Positions 1 through 4,885 of a stretch of DNA of 5,083 nucleotides are shown here, one piece after another. Under the pieces are notes generated by a model. That model was not told the origin of the DNA. It saw only the letters and a program-made list of their open reading frames with translations, and made no database searches. Where the stretch lies: positions 1-5,083 of the forward strand of contig CADCWH010000343.1 of NCBI GenBank assembly GCA_902806395.1, in the 5' to 3' direction. Positions within the stretch are counted from its first letter, which is position 1. The number at the start of each line of letters is the position of its first letter. A program made the position numbers and the translations under genes. The stretch is from an uncultured Thermomicrobiales bacterium (GTDB taxonomy: Bacteria > Chloroflexota > Chloroflexia > Thermomicrobiales > UBA6265).

Positions 1-209
1 ATCAAGAGCCGGTCGAGGTGGTCCTGGGTGTAACGGGCGTATGTGCCGTGTCCGCTGGGTGGCGGGAGCAAACCTTCGCTGATGTAATAACGGACGGTGC
101 GAACGGTGACGCCCCCGAGCATGCAGAGCTCATCGAGTGTGTAGGCTCCATCCGGGACGGACTGGTCCCGCGATCGATCGTCGGCACTGGAGGAACGCTC
201 CTCGGGCAT
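1..209 (-). CDS. MerR-family transcriptional regulator, N-terminal part (cut by window edge)
   Basis: Reading leftwards from ATG at 209 gives 69 residues before the window ends. After a polar, probably disordered N-terminus (about residues 1-22) comes a clear MerR winged-helix DNA-binding domain: YTLDEL at about 23-28, then GGVTVRTVRYYISEGLLPPP, the characteristic helix-turn-helix plus wing start, followed by GTYARYT and DHLDRLL. In this family the domain binds a dyad between the -35 and -10 elements, and the missing C-terminal part would sense the signal and dimerise. An in-frame TAA lies 24 nt upstream with no other ATG, GTG or TTG between, so 209 is the only possible start; a Shine-Dalgarno-like AAGGGAG sits about 11 nt before it. 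It is transcribed divergently from the ABC-F gene and has its own promoter at 282-310. The ligand cannot be inferred. Confidence 0.88.
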   Translation of the reverse strand, partial: MPEERSSSADDRSRDQSVPDGAYTLDELCMLGGVTVRTVRYYISEGLLPPPSGHGTYARYTQDHLDRLL

Positions 210-281
210 AGTGCGGATGACTCCCTTGTGAAATCGTTAGGCCGTCGCCTGAGTGTCCCGGGGAACCGTGTCGACAGCAAC

Positions 282-310
282 AGGATAACAGTGGTACGTC
301 ATACTGTCAA
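282..310 (-). promoter_or_regulatory. Sigma-70-type promoter of the MerR-family gene
   Basis: On the minus strand a perfect TTGACA (305-310) is followed after 17 bp by TATCCT (282-287), preceded by TG one base upstream to make an extended -10 (TGTTATCCT). Transcription would begin near 275 and give a leader of about 65 nt before the ATG at 209. The spacer is the standard 17 bp, not the 19-20 bp of classical MerR-activated promoters, which fits simple autorepression better than activation by DNA distortion. Confidence 0.65.
289..306. promoter_or_regulatory. Putative MerR operator: 18-bp imperfect dyad in the promoter spacer
   Basis: The sequence CAGTGGTACGTCATACTG has symmetric CAGT/ACTG ends and a self-complementary ACGT centre; 12 of 18 positions obey the dyad. 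It fills the spacer between the -35 and -10 boxes of the regulator's own promoter, which is where MerR-family proteins bind. The dyad is seen directly; its use as the operator is inferred from position. Confidence 0.45.
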
Positions 311-432
311 CACGAATCTACAACATGGGTGTGATCCGCGACCTCGCTCCGCACCTTGCGCATCACCCGGCGCACGACTCGCCGACGAACGCGATGTCGT
401 CTCGGGAGTCACGACCGGACCCGGGACGGCAA

Positions 433-461
433 TTGACAGCCACCCTGCCCAGCCCTACGAT
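433..461 (+). promoter_or_regulatory. Sigma-70-type promoter upstream of the ABC-F leader
   Basis: A perfect TTGACA (433-438) is followed after exactly 17 bp by TACGAT (456-461), which matches the -10 consensus at four of six positions including the first two and last two. Transcription would start near 468 and run through the small ORF and terminator hairpin into the ABC-F gene at 712, leaving an unusually long leader of about 240 nt. Confidence 0.5.
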
Positions 462-510
462 GGTGAACGTCGACGCTCGGTTCTCGCGAACCCGTACACG
501 GGACACTTTG

Positions 511-609
511 ATGGGCGGCCGGACCTACCTCAAATCGACCATCGCGATCTCGCCGAACTCGGCCGCCCCATGGGAGGAGTGTGCCCGGCTCACGGTGGCG
601 CCTGACTGA
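511..609 (+). CDS. Candidate upstream ORF (leader peptide) of the ABC-F gene
   Basis: A 32-codon ORF starts at ATG 511 and stops at TGA 607-609, downstream of the promoter at 433-461 and 39 bp before the terminator hairpin. A weak Shine-Dalgarno sequence, GGGA (500-503), lies 7 nt before the ATG. About 29 of the 33 codons end in G or C, close to the genuine genes here, while the same frame upstream of 511 is much less biased, so the coding signal starts near this ATG. The peptide begins MGGRTYLKS and ends LTVAPD, with a single Trp and Cys near the middle; I recognise no family. Its place suggests a translated leader whose ribosome occupancy controls the hairpin, as in other ABC-F leaders. It could also be a chance ORF. 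An overlapping ATG at 570 opens an 11-codon ORF ending at 605 in another frame. Confidence 0.33.
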   Translation: MGGRTYLKSTIAISPNSAAPWEECARLTVAPD

Positions 610-647
610 CGATCGCGCCCAGGCGGCACGCACACCACTCCCTCTCC

Positions 648-676
648 CCCTCCGGCTTTGCCGGGGGGTTTTCTTT
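648..676 (+). terminator. Intrinsic terminator / attenuator hairpin just before the ABC-F gene
   Basis: Left arm 648-656 and right arm 660-668 pair over 9 bp (eight Watson-Crick plus one G-U) around a TTT loop, followed at once by TTTTCTTT (669-676). It points into the ABC-F gene and ends 35 bp before its ATG. There is no complete + strand gene upstream for it to terminate, so I read it as an attenuator inside the ABC-F leader. A CCCGGC at 584-589, inside the small ORF, is perfectly complementary to 660-665 in the right arm, and GCCGGA at 518-523 to 651-656 in the left arm. Both are candidate antiterminator partners. The hairpin is seen directly; the switching is inferred. Confidence 0.75.
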
Positions 677-700
677 GGCCACGATCTCACCAGACACCCC

Positions 701-704
701 GGAG
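701..704 (+). promoter_or_regulatory. Ribosome binding site that fixes the ABC-F start at 712
   Basis: GGAG stands 7 nt before ATG 712. The open frame extends back to a TTG at 658, but that codon lies inside the terminator hairpin with no Shine-Dalgarno sequence, so this site decides for the shorter protein. It lies downstream of the hairpin and is not covered by it. Confidence 0.75.
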
Positions 705-711
705 TACACCC

Positions 712-2424
712 ATGTCGATCCTCATCCAGGTCGCCGATGTCGATTACGCCCACGGCGGCAACCAGATCTTCGAGAAGGTCTCCTTCGTCCTGAAGCGGGG
801 GGAGCGCGCGGCCCTGATCGGCGAGAACGGCAGCGGCAAGAGCACGCTGTTTCGCCTGATGGCCCGCGAGATCGTGCCGGACGGCGGCGCGGTCACCCAC
901 CGCCGCGGCCTGACGGTCGGCTTCCTCCACCAGACCTCAACCCTCGACCCGTCGCGCACCGTCCGGGAGACCGTCGCCGAGGCGGCCGCGAGCGCCGCCA
1001 CACTCGGTGCCGAACTGGGGGAGATCGAACGGCGCCTGACCGAACCGCTCGACGACGAGACCATGGCCGACCTACTGGAACGATACGCGGCCGTGCTGGA
1101 GCGCCTGGACGCCGCCGGCGACGCCGATCCGGAGGCCGACCTGAACGAGGTGCTCGGGGGGCTGCGCTTCCCCGCCCACCGGTGGGAACAGCGCGTCGGC
1201 GAGCTGTCCGGCGGCGAGCGCAAGCTGGTCGACGTCGCCCGATTCCTGCTCACCCAACCGGACGTCCTGCTGCTCGACGAACCGGACAACCACTTCGACG
1301 TCGAGGCCAAGGCATGGCTGGAAGGGTGGCTCACCACCCGCTACGCCGGCGCGGTCTGCCTGATCTCGCACGACCGCTACCTGATCGACCGGGTCGCGAA
1401 CGTCATCTTCGAACTGGAGGACGGCTCGATCCGGCCCTACCCCGGCAACTACTCGGCCCACCTCGCCCTGAAGCGGGCACGCCTGGAGCGCGAGGCCGAC
1501 CTCCGCGAGCTGCAGGAGCGGGAGTTCAAGAAGCTCAAGGCCAGCGCGGAGCAACTCACGCAGTGGGCCCGGCAAAACCCCAAATTCGCCTCGCGGGCGG
1601 AGAACCAGCGCCGGAAGATGGCCGAAGAGCGCGCCCGGCTCGACGCGACGCCGAGGCCGGTCCTCGACCGCCGGACGATCCAGCTCGATTTCGCCACCGA
1701 GCGCGGCTCGACCGATGTGCTGGTCGCCGAGAACGTCGCCAAGTCCTTCGGTGACCGGGTCGTGTTCCGGCCCTTCGACCTGCTCCTCCGGCACGGGGAG
1801 CGGACCGGCCTCGTCGGCCCGAACGGTGCCGGCAAGACCACCTTCGTCCGGATGGCCCTCGGTCAGGAGCCCCCGTCCTCTGGCACGATCCGGCTCGGAC
1901 CCAGCGTCACCGCGGGCTACTATGCCCAGCACCAGGAGACGCTGGACCCGGACGCCACCCCGATGGAGACCATGCGGCGGACCAAGCCCCTGACCGAACA
2001 GCAGGCCCTCTCCTTCCTCGTCGGGCTGAAGTTCGACCGTACCGACGCGATGAACCGCATCGGCGCCCTGAGCGGTGGCGAGCGGGCCCGCCTGCAGATC
2101 GGGATGCTGATCCTGAGCGGCGCGAACCTACTGGTCCTCGACGAGCCGACCAACAACCTCGACATCGCCTCGGTCGAGGCCCTCGAGGAGGCGCTCCTGA
2201 CGTTTCCCGGAGCCATCCTGACGATCTCGCACGACCGCTATTTCCTCGCCAAGATCTGCACCCGGATCATCGAAATGCGCGACGGTGTCGTCCGGGATTA
2301 CCCCGCCGGGTACGCTTACTACGTCGCCGAGCGCGACAGGGGCACCCCGCTCACCCGCGACTTGCGATACCAGATGGCAGCACCCGCCCTACCCGAGAAA
2401 AAGCGCCAGAAGGCACGACGATAG
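712..2424 (+). CDS. ABC-F family ATP-binding protein (ribosome-acting; translation factor or antibiotic-resistance type)
   Basis: A 570-residue protein with two ABC ATPase domains and no membrane segments. NBD1 has Walker A GENGSGKST (37-45), Q-loop Q74, signature LSGGE (165-169), Walker B with catalytic E190 and switch H220. NBD2 has GPNGAGKTT (369-377), Q406, LSGGE (453-457), E478 and H507. Between them, residues about 254-312 form the charged helical ABC-F linker that reaches the ribosomal P-site tRNA region; its tip (about 286-296) is short. The C-terminus ends in a basic KKRQKARR tail. ABC-F proteins bind the ribosomal E site and either aid translation (EttA, Uup, YbiT, YheS) or dislodge ribosome-targeting drugs (Vga, Msr, Lsa, VmlR). 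Sequence alone does not decide, but the attenuator-like leader favours an inducible resistance role. NBD1 reads DEPDNHFD instead of the usual DEPTNHLD; NBD2 has DEPTNNLD. All catalytic residues are present. Confidence 0.93.
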   Translation: MSILIQVADVDYAHGGNQIFEKVSFVLKRGERAALIGENGSGKSTLFRLMAREIVPDGGAVTHRRGLTVGFLHQTSTLDPSRTVRETVAEAAASAATLGAELGEIERRLTEPLDDETMADLLERYAAVLERLDAAGDADPEADLNEVLGGLRFPAHRWEQRVGELSGGERKLVDVARFLLTQPDVLLLDEPDNHFDVEAKAWLEGWLTTRYAGAVCLISHDRYLIDRVANVIFELEDGSIRPYPGNYSAHLALKRARLEREADLRELQEREFKKLKASAEQLTQWARQNPKFASRAENQRRKMAEERARLDATPRPVLDRRTIQLDFATERGSTDVLVAENVAKSFGDRVVFRPFDLLLRHGERTGLVGPNGAGKTTFVRMALGQEPPSSGTIRLGPSVTAGYYAQHQETLDPDATPMETMRRTKPLTEQQALSFLVGLKFDRTDAMNRIGALSGGERARLQIGMLILSGANLLVLDEPTNNLDIASVEALEEALLTFPGAILTISHDRYFLAKICTRIIEMRDGVVRDYPAGYAYYVAERDRGTPLTRDLRYQMAAPALPEKKRQKARR

Positions 2425-2485
2425 GCCGATCGAGCGCGGGCCCGCACGTCGCACCGCACCGAACTGAACGGTGATCGGTCCAGAT

Positions 2486-2536
2486 CAGGCCCGCCCGGAA
2501 CACCGGATAGTCGTTCCCAACTGCGATCCGGCGCAC
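2486..2536 (-). pseudogene. Possible remnant of a response-regulator receiver domain N-terminus
   Basis: On the minus strand this stretch translates as VRRIAVGNDYPVFRAGL, close to the opening of NarL/FixJ-type response regulators (beta-1, acidic pair, then D-x-P-x-F-R-x-G-L). After it the similarity stops in every frame: no phospho-acceptor Asp region and no LuxR-type helix-turn-helix appear. No Shine-Dalgarno sequence precedes it. If real, it is a short decayed fragment. The match is only about 17 residues and overlaps the left arm of the inverted repeat, so coincidence is quite possible. Confidence 0.25.
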
Positions 2537-2589
2537 CCCGTTGGGGATCTGATACGGGTGCTCGATCCGTCGCGGGGTGCGACGAATCG
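2524..2589. repeat. Composite inverted repeat / long hairpin
   Basis: Arms 2524-2540 and 2573-2589 are complementary at 15 of 17 positions, including an uninterrupted 9-bp core (CGCACCCCG / CGGGGTGCG). Inside the 32-nt loop a second stem pairs GGATC (2545-2549) with GATCC (2564-2568). The result is a 66-nt two-tier hairpin between convergent genes, about 100 bp beyond the ABC-F stop. There is no T tract on either strand, so it is not a standard intrinsic terminator. It could slow polymerase, protect mRNA 3' ends, or be a REP/MITE-like repeat unit. Confidence 0.5.
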
Positions 2590-2774
2590 ACCCATCACGC
2601 GACACGGACGCGCGCTATTCCACCGAAGCTGAAACTGCGGAGCCAGGCGCCTCACGACCGTCGGGGACGTTGAGGGCAGTGCCGTCGGAAGAGCTCGGGT
2701 CGGGAGTCGGCTCACTCCTCGTCGAGGGGCGGGGCGCCTCGCTAGCGGGGCTTTGGCCGGATCACCTGTGGTCA

Positions 2775-3980
2775 TCAGCCCGATCGGACGGCTCGCCACT
2801 CGTCGCGTTCGAGGAGGATGGTCACGGCCGTCCCGATCACGAGGGCCCAGAACGCGGACCCAAACCCCCCGAGCGACAACTCCGACGAGGCGACGACGAA
2901 GGCCAAGAGCGGACCGAGCCGGAGCGGCCCCTTCACCATCTCGCCCAAGGCATTGCCTAGGACGGACAAGAGCGCCAGGCCGGCGACGGCGAAGAGCAAC
3001 GCGACCGGAACCGCCGTCGGGATCGCTCCGGCGAGGCGGGCGGTCAGTGCCACCAGCACCAGACTGCCTGACGTGAGATAGACGGACCGGTGCCGCAGGT
3101 GGTGGGGGCCCGCGTCCGGTCCCGCCGTGAGCGGCGTCACGAAGTGGCCCATGTTCACCGGCACGGGCGCGATGAAGGAGGACGCCACCGTGCAGACCCC
3201 GGACATGACGTCGATGATGCGGGCCGGCGGATCGTAACCCTGGCTGCGTAGATAGACGACCGCGGACAGGTTACTCAGGGGCAGCGCCAAGACGACCAAC
3301 ACCGGCGAGACCGTCAGGATCGCGTGCCACGAGATATCTGGACGCGTGACGACGATGCTCGGGAGCGTCCAATCACTGGGCAGGCGACGCAAGTCGCCGA
3401 CCGATGCGGTGACCAGCACCCCGGCCATCAGCGCCGGGAGCAATGGAGGGATCCGTGGTGGGAAGAACCGCCGGGCGAGCAGGTAGACGGCAACCGTCGC
3501 ACCGACGATGACTGGTTCGGCGTCGAGTTCAGTGAAGACGCGGACCACGAACGGCATGACGAGTCCGGCGAGGACGCCGAACACGATGGGGCTAGGAACC
3601 TGGCCCGCCAGCCAGGTCGACAGCCCGAGCCCGCCGATGATCGAGATGGCCACGCCCGCGACGAACGTGGCTCCGAGCATCTCCGAGTAGGAAAACTCGT
3701 CGGCGAACGATGCGACGAAGATCAGCCCGGTGCTGCTCCAGATCAAGAAGAGCGGCTGTCGATATGCCGCGGTCATCGCGAGGCTAAGCAGGCCGGAGAT
3801 CCCGTAGCTGGCCACGATGAGCGACGAGGTCTGGCGGCTGGAGAGTCCAAATGTCTCGGCGACCGTGAGGAGCAGGCTGATCAGCGTGATGGCGAAGATC
3901 AGGATCGGGATCGCGACGCTCACGGCGGGGAGAATCGAGCCCGAAGACGGGTGAGGTGGATTCTCGCGCGGCGTGCTCAT
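2775..3980 (-). CDS. BenE-family transporter (benzoate/H+ symporter family), complete
   Basis: A 401-residue, very hydrophobic protein, the usual length for BenE. A short polar N-terminus (1-15) is followed by about ten to twelve membrane segments starting at 16-42, 52-72, 76-93, 102-125, 131-149, 156-170 and 178-194, then at about 218-240, 255-277, 300-320, 323-345 and 357-390. Family-like stretches include SSLIVASYGISG (52-63), YRQPLFLIWSSTG (73-85), SNLSAVVYLRSQGYDPP (236-252, like the BenE motif QNLPGV..LR..GY.PP), the GPDAGPHHLRHR loop (288-298) and the FGSAFW near the end. BenE proteins import benzoate or similar aromatic acids with protons across the inner membrane. No aromatic-degradation gene is in view, so the substrate is unproven. 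GGAG stands 6 nt before the ATG (3987-3990 in plus coordinates). No clear promoter was found upstream. Confidence 0.82.
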   Translation of the reverse strand: MSTPRENPPHPSSGSILPAVSVAIPILIFAITLISLLLTVAETFGLSSRQTSSLIVASYGISGLLSLAMTAAYRQPLFLIWSSTGLIFVASFADEFSYSEMLGATFVAGVAISIIGGLGLSTWLAGQVPSPIVFGVLAGLVMPFVVRVFTELDAEPVIVGATVAVYLLARRFFPPRIPPLLPALMAGVLVTASVGDLRRLPSDWTLPSIVVTRPDISWHAILTVSPVLVVLALPLSNLSAVVYLRSQGYDPPARIIDVMSGVCTVASSFIAPVPVNMGHFVTPLTAGPDAGPHHLRHRSVYLTSGSLVLVALTARLAGAIPTAVPVALLFAVAGLALLSVLGNALGEMVKGPLRLGPLLAFVVASSELSLGGFGSAFWALVIGTAVTILLERDEWRAVRSG

Positions 3981-4126
3981 GCCCTACTCCGACCAGCCGC
4001 CGCGTCGAGGACCCACCGTGCGGGCGAGGTCGTCATCTCATCGCAACCAGACGAACGCCGGCGGGGGATCGCTAGCAAGGGGAAGATGCCGACTCTGTGT
4101 TGCAGGGGCAGGGAGCTTCCAGGTCG

Positions 4127-4312
4127 GTGAACACACTCGCACGGTCAGACCCGGAACGTCCGCCTTCATGTCACGCGGATTCCCCACCATCAACTCCGCT
4201 GACGGACGTGGTTCGGGCGTTCGTCCTCCATCACCTGGTCGCGGTGATCGGCTACGCCGAAGTGACGGCGGCGCTGCCCGCGACGCCTCAACGACTGGCC
4301 AGCCGGACATGA
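4127..4312 (+). CDS. Hypothetical small protein (61 aa), doubtful
   Basis: The proposed GTG start at 4127 gives 61 codons ending at TGA 4310-4312. A GGGAG lies 11 nt upstream and a weaker AGG 3 nt upstream. From about codon 24 onward nearly every codon ends in G or C and the product looks like an ordinary folded segment (LTDVVRAFVLHHLVAVIGYA, then EVTAALPA); the first 23 codons lack this bias. The true gene may therefore be shorter, or this may be the tail of a decayed larger gene. Its stop overlaps the next ORF's start by ATGA, the usual sign of translational coupling. No promoter and no family recognised. Confidence 0.3.
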   Translation: MNTLARSDPERPPSCHADSPPSTPLTDVVRAFVLHHLVAVIGYAEVTAALPATPQRLASRT

Positions 4313-4419
4313 CACCTCTGGTCGCAGTCGCCTGCGGGTGCGGGTGCGGCATCGAGTTTGTCCCCATCATGTCAACGGCCCCGAGCAAGATGCCCGGGGC
4401 CGTGGTGATGTCCGTCTGA
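4309..4419 (+). CDS. Hypothetical Cys-rich micro-protein (36 aa), doubtful
   Basis: ATG 4309 overlaps the TGA of the preceding ORF (ATGA) and the frame ends at TGA 4417-4419, 13 bp short of the converging secreted-protein gene. About 30 of 36 codons end in G or C. The product contains ACGCGCGIEFVP, three Cys in a C-x-C-x-C spacing that resembles half of a zinc-ribbon; the second half expected for such a fold is missing. The last third coincides with the 4375-4403 hairpin. It may be a chance ORF or the residue of a frameshifted gene shared with 4127-4312. Confidence 0.22.
   Translation: MTPLVAVACGCGCGIEFVPIMSTAPSKMPGAVVMSV
4375..4403 (-). terminator. Perfect 9-bp hairpin downstream of the secreted-protein gene (terminator-like, no T tract)
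   Basis: ACGGCCCCG (4375-4383) and CGGGGCCGT (4395-4403) are exact inverted copies around an 11-nt loop. In the minus direction the hairpin begins 30 nt after the stop of the 4433-4690 gene, a natural terminator position, but only TTGACA follows instead of a T run. It may need Rho or serve as an mRNA 3' stabiliser. Confidence 0.4.
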
Positions 4420-4432
4420 CCGGTCCGCCAGG

Positions 4433-4690
4433 CTAGGCCGTGGGGCAGGCGCCGTGCCAAGGACCTCGCGATGGACCGCCGGACGCGAAAGCCGCCCCGT
4501 GGAGACCGCGCGTCGCGTCAGGCTCAAAGGCGACGGCGCCAACATCGACACAGCCCTGTGGCGTGATGACATGGTGCTGATGGGCACCAGACCCACCAAC
4601 TGGGGATTGCGCGGCCTGGGCCGATACGAGGGATGGTGACCCCACGGCTAGCGCAACGGCGAGGACGGCAAACAGCAAGAACCGACGCAT
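4433..4690 (-). CDS. Small secreted protein of unknown function (85 aa)
   Basis: From ATG 4690 the product opens with a textbook Sec signal peptide: MRR, a hydrophobic core FLLFAVLAVALAVG, and an A-x-A cleavage site at SAQA, about residue 26. The mature chain is only about 59 residues, with a His-rich start (GAHQHHV), then TPQGCVDVGAVAFEP, and a tail RGPWHGACPTA. It has two Cys, which could form a disulfide outside the membrane, four His in its first third and at least two more later, hinting at metal binding. I do not recognise the family. The frame is open back to 4822, but GGGAGG 8 nt before ATG 4690 and the signal peptide fix this start. It has its own promoter at 4750-4777, so it is probably a single-gene unit ending at the hairpin 4375-4403. 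Confidence 0.72.
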   Translation of the reverse strand: MRRFLLFAVLAVALAVGSPSLVSAQAAQSPVGGSGAHQHHVITPQGCVDVGAVAFEPDATRGLHGAAFASGGPSRGPWHGACPTA

Positions 4691-4749
4691 GGCACACACC
4701 TCCCGGACGCGAAACGACGGTACGGAGATGGACCCTGGGGATGAGGACC

Positions 4750-4777
4750 ATGCTAGCACGCCATCTTGGTGTGTCAA
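4750..4777 (-). promoter_or_regulatory. Extended -10 promoter of the secreted-protein gene
   Basis: On the minus strand TTGACA (4772-4777) and TAGCAT (4750-4755) are 16 bp apart, and TG one base before the -10 gives an extended -10 (TGCTAGCAT). Start of transcription would be near 4743, leaving a leader of about 53 nt that ends in the GGGAGG ribosome binding site. Confidence 0.6.
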
Positions 4778-4885
4778 TAGTGCGGCGTCGCGGGAGAACG
4801 AACCACGACTGTCTACGGGCAACCAGCCAGTGTCCCGGACCCGGTGCCTGAGACGATGCCTCGTCGGTCACCGTGACAGAATCGG

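Larger units (their letters stand above)
2425..2774. other. Intergenic stretch between convergent ABC-F and transporter genes
   Basis: No convincing gene. It holds an 8-bp stem (2424-2431 with 2473-2480, one G-U) enclosing the palindrome GCGGGCCCGC (2436-2445), which could help end ABC-F transcription although no T tract follows; the composite inverted repeat at 2524-2589; a short response-regulator-like stretch (2486-2536); and GC-rich short palindromes near 2645-2652 and 2740-2747. I see no U-tract terminator for either convergent gene. Confidence 0.6.
3981..4432. other. Intergenic stretch with only doubtful small ORFs
   Basis: Between the transporter start and the stop of the secreted small protein I find no firm gene or promoter. 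It contains two overlapping small + strand ORFs with coding-like codon endings (4127-4312, 4309-4419) and a perfect 9-bp hairpin (4375-4403). A 140-codon minus-strand frame (4038-4460) crosses it but has a low-complexity Pro/Arg/Ser composition and overlaps the stop of the secreted-protein gene. Confidence 0.5.

Noticed and set aside
18..605. 195-codon plus-strand frame
   Set aside because: It crosses the MerR coding region and both promoters and has no coding-like composition.
658..711. Longer ABC-F start at TTG 658
   Set aside because: It lies inside the terminator hairpin with no ribosome binding site; ATG 712 has GGAG 7 nt upstream and starts directly at the conserved first strand.
1072..1932. 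286-codon minus-strand open frame opposite the ABC-F gene
   Set aside because: A GC-rich shadow of a gene with full catalytic motifs; no recognisable domain of its own.
2717..2747. GC-rich palindromes (CCTCGTCGAGG, CGCTAGCG) as a terminator for the transporter
   Set aside because: Stems are very short or loopless and no T tract follows in either direction.
3324..4130. 268-codon plus-strand frame opposite the BenE-like gene
   Set aside because: Composition is dominated by Arg, Asp, Glu and Gly, typical of antisense to a hydrophobic gene; the minus-strand transporter is unambiguous.
4370..4375. TTGACA on the minus strand as a further promoter
   Set aside because: No -10-like hexamer at 15-19 bp, and it abuts the hairpin; no gene follows it closely.
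4691..4822. Upstream extension of the secreted protein to 4822
   Set aside because: It would run through the promoter and bury the signal peptide; the strong GGGAGG favours ATG 4690.
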